This document shows positions 22,506 through 29,593 of a DNA stretch of 32,094 nucleotides, piece after piece. The stretch comes from Alphaproteobacteria bacterium (lineage in GTDB: Bacteria; Pseudomonadota; Alphaproteobacteria; Elsterales; Elsteraceae). How positions within the stretch are numbered: position 1 is the stretch's first letter; each line of letters begins with the position of its first letter. The translations under genes and the position numbers were made by a program. The notes below the pieces were generated by a model, which had not been told where the DNA came from, did no database searches, and was given only the letters and a program-made list of their open reading frames with translations. The stretch is from the NCBI GenBank assembly GCA_013298565.1, contig JAAFIC010000035.1, forward strand, positions 1 through 32,094. The letters run 5' to 3'.

Positions 22506-23783
22506 CTATTCGGCGGCTTGCTGAACGAGTTTGTGGCGTTGGCCGTGAACTTTTCGGATACCCGCGATGATAGCGTCGATATCAGCTTCGGTTAAATCGT
22601 GCGCGCAGGTCTCGAACGCCAGTAGCCGGGTGAAGTGCATCTCTTCCGCCACGGGGCATAGGCCTTTGCCATAGGACCGGTTGGTGAGGGTAAAGGGGAA
22701 ATGGTCGCGGCCCATCGCCATACGCTTTTGAAAAGCGGGCAGCAGGTACAGCGGGCGCACGTAGCCTTGATAGATTGGCACGCCTTCGGCAGCCAGCGCC
22801 TTCACCATCACCTCCCGCGACACGCCAAGGACGGCAGGATCAATCTTCGGTGTCCACACATAATAGACGTGGCGGGTGCCGGGGCGCTCCACGGGCGTGG
22901 TGAAGCCTTCCAGATTCTGCGTGCCTTCGGTGAGCCGATGGGCGATGTGAACGCGCTTGCCAATGAGTTGTTCCGCCCGCTCAAGCTGCACGATACCGAC
23001 GGCAGCCGACAGTTCGGTCATGCGGTAGTTGAAGCCGATCATGTTCGAGAGATCGTCATGCTGGATTGGTTCGACGATGTTTTCTGCGTGGTTACGGATC
23101 ATCTGCATCCGCAGCGCCAACCGATCATCGTCGGTCACGCACATGCCGCCTTCGCCGGTATGGATGTGCTTATGGTAGTTGAGACTGAACACACCAATAT
23201 GGCCGATAGTACCGGCAAACTTACCGTTTTCGGTCGCGAACGGCCCTTGGGCATTGTCTTCGATCAGAACAATGCCGTGTTTATCGGCCAGTGCGCGCAA
23301 GTCGTGCAGGCGGGCGGGGTGGCCGAACAGGTTTACCACCACGATGGCCTTGGTTTTCTCAGTAATATTGGCTTCAACCGAAGCGATATCGAGGCAAAAG
23401 GTCTCCGGTTCAATATCAGCGAACACGGGAATGCCGCCGTAGATCAGCGGGCCGACGGCGGAAGCCGACATGGTATAAGGCGGTACGATCACCTCGTCGC
23501 CCGGCGACAGGCCCACGGCCCCAAGGGCGGCGTAAAGCCCAGACGTGGCGGAGTTCACGGACACGCAGTGCTTGACCTCAAAGGCTTTCGCCCACGCGGC
23601 TTCAAATTCCTTAATCTTCGGCCCGCCCAAAAACTCATCGCCCCAGCTTCCGTAGAAGCCAGACAGGCAGTCGCTTTCCACGACGGCTTGAACAGCAGCA
23701 ACCTCCCCTGGCCCCATCGTGCGGAACGGCTTGAAGGGGGTGGAAATGCTGGGGCTGCCGCCCAAAAGTGCAAGCTCGGTCAT
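22506..23783 (-). CDS. DegT/DnrJ/EryC1-family PLP aminotransferase
   Basis: A 425-aa sugar aminotransferase. PLP-site features are GDEVIVPPYTMSASAVGPLI, VVVNLFGHPARLHDLRALAD, LIEDNAQGPFATENGK and the lysine Schiff-base region SLNYHKHIHTGEGG (Lys205). It begins with LALLGGSPSISTPFKPFRTM, as in AHBA-synthase/StrS-like members, and so differs from the PseC at 25904. The enzyme transfers an amino group to a keto-sugar, usually from glutamate. It is first in the module DegT > SpsF > oxidoreductase > GT-B-like > GNAT. A ribosome-binding AAGGA lies about 8 nt upstream, and a possible -10 box (TATAAT) is at 23808-23813 on the minus strand. Confidence 0.9.
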   Translation of the reverse strand: MTELALLGGSPSISTPFKPFRTMGPGEVAAVQAVVESDCLSGFYGSWGDEFLGGPKIKEFEAAWAKAFEVKHCVSVNSATSGLYAALGAVGLSPGDEVIVPPYTMSASAVGPLIYGGIPVFADIEPETFCLDIASVEANITEKTKAIVVVNLFGHPARLHDLRALADKHGIVLIEDNAQGPFATENGKFAGTIGHIGVFSLNYHKHIHTGEGGMCVTDDDRLALRMQMIRNHAENIVEPIQHDDLSNMIGFNYRMTELSAAVGIVQLERAEQLIGKRVHIAHRLTEGTQNLEGFTTPVERPGTRHVYYVWTPKIDPAVLGVSREVMVKALAAEGVPIYQGYVRPLYLLPAFQKRMAMGRDHFPFTLTNRSYGKGLCPVAEEMHFTRLLAFETCAHDLTEADIDAIIAGIRKVHGQRHKLVQQAAE

Positions 23784-24071
23784 GGTCGATCCTTAGCCCA
23801 GAACAGAATTATATTAAAAATCTAGCACGCGCGGCTGACCTGTCCAATGCAGGTGATACAGAATTTCGGAAACATCGCTTCTCCCGGCTATGTCAATGGC
23901 GCATGAGCTTACTTTAGGGAGCGTGTGCAAAGCCTGTGCTTAACCAGTGCAGCACTCTATCGGATATAGGAAAGTCGCAAATTTCATTAAAAGTTGTATT
24001 AAGATAATATTTTTCTTGACGCGCATTCGCATTCATGTCAATTTGTTTCTGTAAAAATTCGGAGATGCTTG
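23784..24071. promoter_or_regulatory. Divergent promoter region between sugar module and solute-binding protein
   Basis: A 288-bp A+T-rich region between divergent genes, which must hold promoters in both directions. On the minus strand a perfect TATAAT lies at 23808-23813, 25 bp before the aminotransferase start, but I find no convincing -35 box at standard spacing. On the plus strand TTGACG near 24015 is a possible -35 box whose -10 partner (CAATTT) is poor. GGAG at 24061-24064 is the ribosome-binding site of the downstream gene. No other structure stands out. Confidence 0.35.
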
Positions 24072-24821
24072 ATGTCAAAATTAGCCATTAATATGTTTGT
24101 TCTTGCTTTAGGCTCGCTTTATGTAGCCGAGAGTAGCAAGGCTGAGAGTTTTGAAATATTTACGGCCATCATCCCACCCTACACATCGTCTCTGCCGCTT
24201 GATGCAGCCCCAACAGGTGTTATGATCGAGATTGTCATGGCAGCATTTGCCGAACATAATTTACCCATTAAGACGCCTGTGCGAAATTTACCCTGGAGTC
24301 GTTCTCAGCAACTGGCTGCTGAAACGGCAAATAGTATTATTATTCCATTTGCGAGAACAGCCGCGCGCGATCCAAACTACAAATGGATTAGTATAATTCT
24401 GGATGAAAAAAACTACGTTTACACAAAAATTGATTTACCAGCTATTAACTCACTGGATGAATTGAAGCTAGTTAATAGAATTGGTGTTTTGGCAGGAAGT
24501 GCTCAGGATAGTATTTCAAAGCAACTTGGGCTTGAAGTGGCATTGCAGCCAGTTCCGTCAAATAAGCAAAATTTTGAAAAACTGGCACTTGGGCGGATTG
24601 ATGCAGCTTTTAGTCAAGGACTCATGGCGTTTGAGGCCCTTCAGGAGTTACCGGAGGACGTACGCAAAACTATTCAACGCGGGGCGCCAGTAGGAGATTT
24701 ACCGCTGTGGGCTGCAACATCGCTGAATACCTCCGATGCTGTTATCGAGCAGGCACGCGCGGCCTTAACGCCTTTCTTAAAAACTAAGCAATATCAAGAC
24801 ATTATAAAGAAATATCAATAA
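24072..24821 (+). CDS. Periplasmic solute-binding protein (SBP family 3-like)
   Basis: A 249-aa exported protein. Residues 1-24 are a Sec signal peptide (hydrophobic core INMFVLALGSLYVAE, cleavage likely after SSKA). The mature part fits the amino-acid-type periplasmic binding fold: FTAIIPPYTSSLPLD, GVMIEIVMAAFAEHNLPI, INSLDELKLVNRIGVLAGSA and LALGRIDAAFSQGLMAFEAL. No permease or ATPase gene is nearby, so it may be an orphan binder or sensor-type protein and not part of an ABC operon here. ATG 24072 is chosen because GGAG lies 7 nt upstream; a TTG three bases earlier is also in frame. The gene is A+T-richer than its flanks. It has no obvious link to glycosylation. Confidence 0.83.
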   Translation: MSKLAINMFVLALGSLYVAESSKAESFEIFTAIIPPYTSSLPLDAAPTGVMIEIVMAAFAEHNLPIKTPVRNLPWSRSQQLAAETANSIIIPFARTAARDPNYKWISIILDEKNYVYTKIDLPAINSLDELKLVNRIGVLAGSAQDSISKQLGLEVALQPVPSNKQNFEKLALGRIDAAFSQGLMAFEALQELPEDVRKTIQRGAPVGDLPLWAATSLNTSDAVIEQARAALTPFLKTKQYQDIIKKYQ

Positions 24822-24832
24822 TTATTGCACTT

Positions 24833-24870
24833 TAGAGCGTCTTGCGTAAAGGCTGACGCAAGACACTCTA
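24833..24870 (+). repeat. Palindromic repeat 1 (hairpin, terminator-like)
   Basis: TAGAGCGTCTTGCGT and its near-perfect complement ACGCAAGACACTCTA (one mismatch) form a 15-bp stem around an 8-nt loop. It begins 11 bp after the solute-binding gene stop and is followed by GTTTT, so it can act as that gene's terminator. It resembles repeat 2 (TAGAGC-TC-TGCGT core), which suggests two copies of one dispersed element. Confidence 0.75.
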
Positions 24871-24877
24871 GTTTTAT

Positions 24878-24919
24878 CTTAGAGCATCGTGCGTCAACTA
24901 TGACGCACGATGCTCTAAG
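24878..24919 (+). repeat. Palindromic repeat 2 (perfect 19-bp stem)
   Basis: CTTAGAGCATCGTGCGTCA is followed by an ACTA loop and its exact complement, giving a perfect 19-bp stem. It shares its core with repeat 1, seven bases upstream. It lies between convergent genes (solute-binding protein and aldo/keto reductase) and could stop transcription from both sides, although no T-run follows on the plus strand. A dispersed REP-like family is a likely origin (inference). Confidence 0.8.
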
Positions 24920-24971
24920 GCGCGCGGCTCTAAGGAATGGGTTGATGCCGTTGGCGCGCGGTTTACCCTCA

Positions 24972-25907
24972 TCAATGCAGCGCAGGCCAGCGGGCGGGGT
25001 TGAGCAAAGCGTCATCGGTTAGCCCGCACCCGTCGAGCTTGGTCATCAGCGCCATAGGGAGCGGCCCAAGGGCGAGGGCGGCAAGGGCGTCGCTCAATTC
25101 GGCTTCTGATTGCGCGCCGGTAAGCACGACCGAAACCGGCGCGCCGATCGACAAAACATAGCGCAGCGCCAAGGTTGGCAACGCTTCCCAAGCACAGTCC
25201 GCTAGCGTGCGAACTCGGTTAGCGGCGTCGGCCAGCGGGGCAAGTGCCGAGGGCAGAAAGCGGGCGCGGGGTGACAGGACGCCTTTCAGCAGAGCCGAGC
25301 GAACGACGAGGCCCACCCCAGCGGCTTCCGCCTGCGCGAAGACCATCCTACAGCGCTGATCGAGAACCGAGAAGGCAATCTGCACGCTGCTAAAGCCCGG
25401 TGTGGCGATCACAGCGGCGGCGTCTTCGGGACCATAGACGGAGGCTCCCAGGGCCGTGACGCGCCCGGCATCCATTTCCGCCCGCAAAGCCCCCAGCAAC
25501 ACCGGGTTTTGCATATCGGCGGCGGTTGCGTTGTGTATTTTAAGCATATCAAGCGTTTGGCGCTTCAATCGGCTTAGGCTCGTGCTTACCGAGGTCTGCA
25601 CGAAGGCGGCAAGCTCGGAGGTGCGTATATCCTTGGGCAGCAGGATTTTCGTGGCGATAACGGCCCCGGAATCGTCCCTTAACGCAACCCCCGTGCGGCG
25701 TTCGGCATCGCCATAGGCGGGCGCTGTGTCGAAGAAATCCACACCGCCCCTACGCGCGGCGTGCAGCGTTGCCAAGGCGTCGGCTTCCGGTGGCAATACC
25801 GCCTCTGGCCCAACGCCATAGGGCAGCCCCAAGGCCACCGTGCCAAGCCCTAACCGTCCAACCATCGGGCCACCGCGATACAGTGGCTGCGCGGCAAAAC
25901 CGCTCAT
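24972..25907 (-). CDS. Aldo/keto reductase of the pseudaminic acid operon
   Basis: A 311-aa NAD(P)H-dependent oxidoreductase with the AKR barrel signature. The catalytic tetrad is visible as Asp60 and Tyr65 (DFFDTAPAYGDAE), Lys87 (AVIATKILL) and His125 (DMLKIHNATA). RLGLGTVALGLPYGVG forms the first strand. ATG 25907 overlaps the PseC stop by 4 nt (ATGA), so it is translationally coupled; a second ATG at 25865 is possible. The in-frame extension upstream to 26300 lies within pseC and is not used. It is the last gene of the operon. No aldo/keto reductase is needed in the textbook Pse pathway, so it may act on a derivative or on an aldehyde linked to the upstream aminotransferase fusion (inference). 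Confidence 0.85.
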   Translation of the reverse strand: MSGFAAQPLYRGGPMVGRLGLGTVALGLPYGVGPEAVLPPEADALATLHAARRGGVDFFDTAPAYGDAERRTGVALRDDSGAVIATKILLPKDIRTSELAAFVQTSVSTSLSRLKRQTLDMLKIHNATAADMQNPVLLGALRAEMDAGRVTALGASVYGPEDAAAVIATPGFSSVQIAFSVLDQRCRMVFAQAEAAGVGLVVRSALLKGVLSPRARFLPSALAPLADAANRVRTLADCAWEALPTLALRYVLSIGAPVSVVLTGAQSEAELSDALAALALGPLPMALMTKLDGCGLTDDALLNPARWPALH

Positions 25908-27061
25908 GCCGCCGCTCGGCCACTGGTTTCTGCCCGCAGGGCTTCGATAACGCGATCCGCCTGCGCGTCGGTCATGTTCCCCCAGATCGGAATGGTTAGG
26001 ATTTGCGGCCACGCGGCTTCCGCCACTGGGCAATCGCCAAGCTTGGTGCCGAAGGTTGCTTGGTAATACGGCTGGGTATGCACCGGCTGATAATGCACGT
26101 TCACGCCCAACTGGTGCGTGTTCCGCAGAATTGGGAACAGGTCGTCCCGCGTTAGGCGCGAGCCTTCTGGGTCGATCCGCACGACGAACAGGTGATAGCC
26201 GTGCTGCGTGTGCGGCACTTCGGCAAGCGGGCGTACCGCGTTCATATCGGCAAAAGCGTCGCGATAACGCTTGGCGATAGCCCAACGGCGCTCCTGCCAC
26301 TGCGGCAGTTTCTTCAATTGCGACAGGCCCAGGGCCGATTGAAAATCGGTCAGGCGGTAGTTGTAGCCCAGCATGATCTGTTCATACGCGAACCCGCCGG
26401 AGGCCGCGCGGGTGCGCGGGTCCGAGGTAATGCCGTGGTTGCGAAACACGCGCATGGCTTGGGCGCGCTCGGGATCATCGGTCGTAATTAACCCGCCCTC
26501 GCCCGTGGTGAAATGCTTCACCGGATGCAGCGAGAAGGTGGAGAAATCAGCCAGCGTACCCACCGATTTACCGCGATAGGAACCACAAACGGCATGGCAG
26601 GCATCGGAAATCAGCTTCAGCCCGTGGGTTTCGCACAAGGCCCACAACGCATCGTAATCGCAGGGCTGGCCGCAATAATCGACCGCAACGATAGCTTTCG
26701 TCTTCGGCGTGATCTTGCGCGCCACATCGGCAGGGTCGATGGTCAGCGTGTCCGGCAGCACATCGGCGAAAACCGGGGTTGCGCCCATATACACGGCAGC
26801 ATTGGCTGAGGCGACGAAGGTCATCGTCGAAACAATCACCTCATCGCCCGGCCCAATTCCGGCCCCCAACATAGCGCAATGCAGGGCTGCGGTGCCGTTG
26901 GAAACCGCAACGGCTTCCGCAGCCCCCGTGAAGGCGGCAAAGGCTTTCTCGAACTCGCCGACCTTCGGACCAGTGGTGAGCCAGTCGGATTTCAGGGCGG
27001 CGACGACGGCGGCAATATCGTCTTCGTCGATTTCCTGACGGCCATAGGGAATGAAGCTCAT
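25904..27061 (-). CDS. pseC: UDP-4-keto-sugar aminotransferase PseC
   Basis: PseC aminates the 4-keto product of PseB with glutamate and PLP, giving UDP-4-amino-4,6-dideoxy-N-acetyl-L-altrosamine. The 385-aa protein opens with FIPYGRQEIDEDDIAAVV and SDWLTTGPKVGEFEKAF, the usual PseC start. PLP features include GDEVIVSTMTFVASANAAVY, LISDACHAVCGSY and the Schiff-base lysine Lys182 in SLHPVKHFTTGEGG, within one position of Helicobacter PseC. It lies 19 bp after pseI and overlaps the aldo/keto reductase by 4 nt. The other DegT enzyme in the window (22506-23783) lacks the PseC-type N-terminus, so this is the better PseC. AAGGA is 10 nt upstream of the start. Confidence 0.92.
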   Translation of the reverse strand: MSFIPYGRQEIDEDDIAAVVAALKSDWLTTGPKVGEFEKAFAAFTGAAEAVAVSNGTAALHCAMLGAGIGPGDEVIVSTMTFVASANAAVYMGATPVFADVLPDTLTIDPADVARKITPKTKAIVAVDYCGQPCDYDALWALCETHGLKLISDACHAVCGSYRGKSVGTLADFSTFSLHPVKHFTTGEGGLITTDDPERAQAMRVFRNHGITSDPRTRAASGGFAYEQIMLGYNYRLTDFQSALGLSQLKKLPQWQERRWAIAKRYRDAFADMNAVRPLAEVPHTQHGYHLFVVRIDPEGSRLTRDDLFPILRNTHQLGVNVHYQPVHTQPYYQATFGTKLGDCPVAEAAWPQILTIPIWGNMTDAQADRVIEALRAETSGRAAA

Positions 27062-27080
27062 AGGAAGATGATCCTTAAAA

Positions 27081-28130
27081 CTAGGCCAATAGGGTCCAAT
27101 CCAGCGGCGTGCCGCGCGGAATGTCAGCGCGGGCAGTCAGAGTGAGCACGCGCTCGTAGAACTTCGGCGCAAGACCGAAGCCGGGGCGGATAGAGCGGAC
27201 GTTGAGCGGCGTTAGCGGCTCGCCCGCTTTAATATCAGCCACGGCATAAAGCGAGCGGCGGAACTGGGCATTACCCTTCTCGCCTTCCTGCTGCTCGTAG
27301 GTGATATGGCCCTTGGCGGCCCACGCGGTGCGCGTATCGTCCACGAGGCGCTTAAGCTCGTCCGGCTCTAGGGAGAAAGCGGCATCCGGCCCGCCATCGG
27401 CCCGGCGCAGGGTAACGTGCTTTTCGATTACCGTCGCGCCGAGCACGGTCGCTGCCACAGGTACTGCCGTTCCCAGCGTATGATCGGACAGGCCGGGTTG
27501 CACGCCGAAGGCCGCGCCTAAATGCGCGATGGTCGCGAGGTTATAATCTTCGGCGGCGGCGGGGTAGGCAGACACGCAGTGCAGCAGGCAGAGTTGCGTA
27601 TTCCCGGCACCCTTGGCAGCGGCAACCGCTTCCGAAATCTCGCCAAGATTGGCAAGACCCGTCGAAATAATCATCGGCTTGCCCAAGCGCGCGACGTAGC
27701 GGATGAGCGGCAGATCAATCATCTCGAAGGAGGCGATTTTGAAAGCGGGCGCGTTCAGGCTTTCCAGCAGATCAACAGCCGTAAAATCGAACGGGGAGGA
27801 GAAGCAGGCAATGCCTTCGGCCTTGGCGTGATCGAACAGCGCGCCATGCCATTCCCACGGTGTATGGGCTTCGGCATAAAGATCGTGCAGCGTACGCCCG
27901 TCCCAAAGCCCGCCGGTGATGGTAAAACCAGGGCCGTTATGGTCGAGGGTGATCGTGTCGGCGGTGTAGGTTTGCAGCTTCACCGCATCAGCCCCGCAGG
28001 CTTTCGCCATCGAGATCAACTCTTTGGCGCGGGCAATCTCGCCATTATGGTTGCCGCTGATTTCCGCGATAATATAGGGCGGATGATCGGGGCCGATGGG
28101 GCGACCGGCAATCGCGAAACTCTGGGTCAT
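27081..28130 (-). CDS. pseI: Pseudaminic acid synthase PseI
   Basis: PseI condenses the free 6-deoxy-2,4-diacetamido sugar with phosphoenolpyruvate to form pseudaminic acid. The 349-aa protein has the NeuB-type barrel: YIIAEISGNHNGEIARAKEL, KACGADAVKLQTYTADTITL, FSSPFDFTAVDLLESL, PMIISTGLANLGEI and GLSDHTLGTAVPVAATVLGA followed by TVIEKHVTL. A C-terminal SAF/antifreeze-like domain follows (RSLYAVADIKAGEPLTPLNV to the end). ATG 28130 overlaps the PseG-PseH stop by 4 nt (ATGA). A longer in-frame extension lies inside that gene and is rejected. NeuB or LegI are alternatives, but adjacency to PseC and PseG favours PseI. Confidence 0.92.
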   Translation of the reverse strand: MTQSFAIAGRPIGPDHPPYIIAEISGNHNGEIARAKELISMAKACGADAVKLQTYTADTITLDHNGPGFTITGGLWDGRTLHDLYAEAHTPWEWHGALFDHAKAEGIACFSSPFDFTAVDLLESLNAPAFKIASFEMIDLPLIRYVARLGKPMIISTGLANLGEISEAVAAAKGAGNTQLCLLHCVSAYPAAAEDYNLATIAHLGAAFGVQPGLSDHTLGTAVPVAATVLGATVIEKHVTLRRADGGPDAAFSLEPDELKRLVDDTRTAWAAKGHITYEQQEGEKGNAQFRRSLYAVADIKAGEPLTPLNVRSIRPGFGLAPKFYERVLTLTARADIPRGTPLDWTLLA

Positions 28131-29593
28131 GCAACGCTTTCTGTCAGGCGGGGGCTGAGACGATACCAGTCTTCGGTGAACGGAAGGTACCCTGCGGCGC
28201 GGAATAGCCCGTGGGAGGCGTCGTTTTCCGGCAGCACATGGGCGAGGATAGCCTCGCGCGGAACAAGGGCCGAGGCGAGGCTGAGGGCGGCCCTGCCAAT
28301 CCCGCGTCGGTAATGGTCCGGCGCGGTGGCGATGGAAATTTCCCAACCCGGCACAGGCTCTGCCCGCCAATCGAGGCGAACGTAGCCGACGGGCTGCGGC
28401 CCCATCGGTGTTTCCTCCTGCACGAAGAACGGCAGGCGGTCTGGGTCTTCCAGCAAACGCCGATACCAAGCGGCATGTTCTGCCTCGGTGGGGGAGGCGG
28501 CAGAGCGCGCATAGCGCCGGGTTTCCGGGTGGCGTTGCCAGTCGAGCAACAAAGCCTCGTCGCGGGCTTCCATCAAGCGCAGCGACACGCGCCCATCGAG
28601 AATGGATTGCGATGGCATTAGTGGCAGCAGAATCCGATCAAGCCCGCGCCCGTCGATCAATGCCCGCCCGGCTTTAGCCAGTGCGGCGCGCGCGGTTGCA
28701 TCGGTCAGCAGGGCTGCGAAGCGTTCGGCAATCGCGCCCGAATCATCCTCCACCAGCCACGCGGCACCGGCTGCGGCAAGCCTTTCCGCGCCAGGGCGCT
28801 GGTTTTCGGCAATGATGAGTACCAGTGTTGGCAAGCCTAAGCAGCAACGCTCCCAGGAGGAGGTGCCGCCCGCGCCAATGGCAAGATCGCACCCCGCCAT
28901 CAGCCCGGCCATATCCGGCGGGGCGACGTGTAACTCGGCACCCGATATGGCCGCTACCTGCGTACGAACGCTCGGGAGATGCGCCGCGCTCGGCCCCATC
29001 ACCACGACGAAGCTGAGGGTGGGGGCGTGTTCGGCTAGAGCTGCCAAAGTCTTGCCCGTATGATTGAGCGGATCGGTGCCGCCAAACGAGACCAACACGC
29101 GCTGAACGGTCGCGTGAGGGGAGGTTTTCAGTTGATGCTCTCGTTCGGCCCGCGCGCGCCGGAAAGCCGGGCGGATCGGCACATAGGCGGCCCCGGCGAG
29201 AATGCAGGCGGCGGGCGCGACGTTGGCGTAATCGTCGCTATGCCGCCCCAGGGTCGAGTCCAGCAAAATATGCGCGTCATGCGGGCGCGTTGGCGCGTCG
29301 TCGATCACCAGCAGCTTCCGTCCGGCGCGGCGGAATTTTTGCTCAAGCTCGATGCCGAAATCATACCCATCGAGAATCACAAGGTCCGCAGGCGTCTCCA
29401 CGGCGTCTTCTGGGCGCAAGCGTGGCAAGGCCGCGAGGTCCGGCACGGCGGCATAGCCCCCGTCGGAAATCGCCACCGACACCCGCCACCCGGCTTGATG
29501 CAGTCGCCCTGCCAGGGCCGAGCAGCGCACGGCATGGCCGAGGCCCGTGGTTCCCCCGGCTTCGCACCGGATAATCGCCTGCGGTTGTTGCAT
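28127..29593 (-). CDS. pseG: PseG-PseH fusion: UDP-sugar hydrolase plus N-acetyltransferase
   Basis: One 488-aa frame joins two Pse enzymes. Residues 1 to about 325 are PseG, which removes UDP from UDP-2,4-diacetamido-2,4,6-trideoxy-altrose. They include IIRCEAGGTTGLGHAVRCSA with the GxGHxxR motif (His20), VLVSFGGTDPLNHTGKTLAA and MAGCDLAIGAGGTSSWERCC. Residues about 333-480 are a GNAT domain in the PseH position: VSLRLMEARDEALLLDWQRH, GWEISIATAPDHYRRGIGRA with the cofactor loop RRGIGR (429-434), and LPENDASHGLFRAAGY. PseH acetylates the 4-amino group just before PseG acts, so the fusion joins consecutive steps. The two parts are separate genes in Campylobacter and Helicobacter. It overlaps the upstream gene by 1 nt and pseI by 4 nt. 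Confidence 0.88.
   Translation of the reverse strand: MQQPQAIIRCEAGGTTGLGHAVRCSALAGRLHQAGWRVSVAISDGGYAAVPDLAALPRLRPEDAVETPADLVILDGYDFGIELEQKFRRAGRKLLVIDDAPTRPHDAHILLDSTLGRHSDDYANVAPAACILAGAAYVPIRPAFRRARAEREHQLKTSPHATVQRVLVSFGGTDPLNHTGKTLAALAEHAPTLSFVVVMGPSAAHLPSVRTQVAAISGAELHVAPPDMAGLMAGCDLAIGAGGTSSWERCCLGLPTLVLIIAENQRPGAERLAAAGAAWLVEDDSGAIAERFAALLTDATARAALAKAGRALIDGRGLDRILLPLMPSQSILDGRVSLRLMEARDEALLLDWQRHPETRRYARSAASPTEAEHAAWYRRLLEDPDRLPFFVQEETPMGPQPVGYVRLDWRAEPVPGWEISIATAPDHYRRGIGRAALSLASALVPREAILAHVLPENDASHGLFRAAGYLPFTEDWYRLSPRLTESVA

Noticed and set aside
22701-23825. Open frame of 374 codons on the plus strand
   Set aside because: Antisense to the DegT aminotransferase, whose PLP motifs are complete; the plus-strand translation has no recognisable motif.
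26301-26500. CRISPR array or tandem repeat anywhere in the window
   Set aside because: I saw no evenly spaced direct repeats; the only clear repeats are the two palindromes at 24833-24919.
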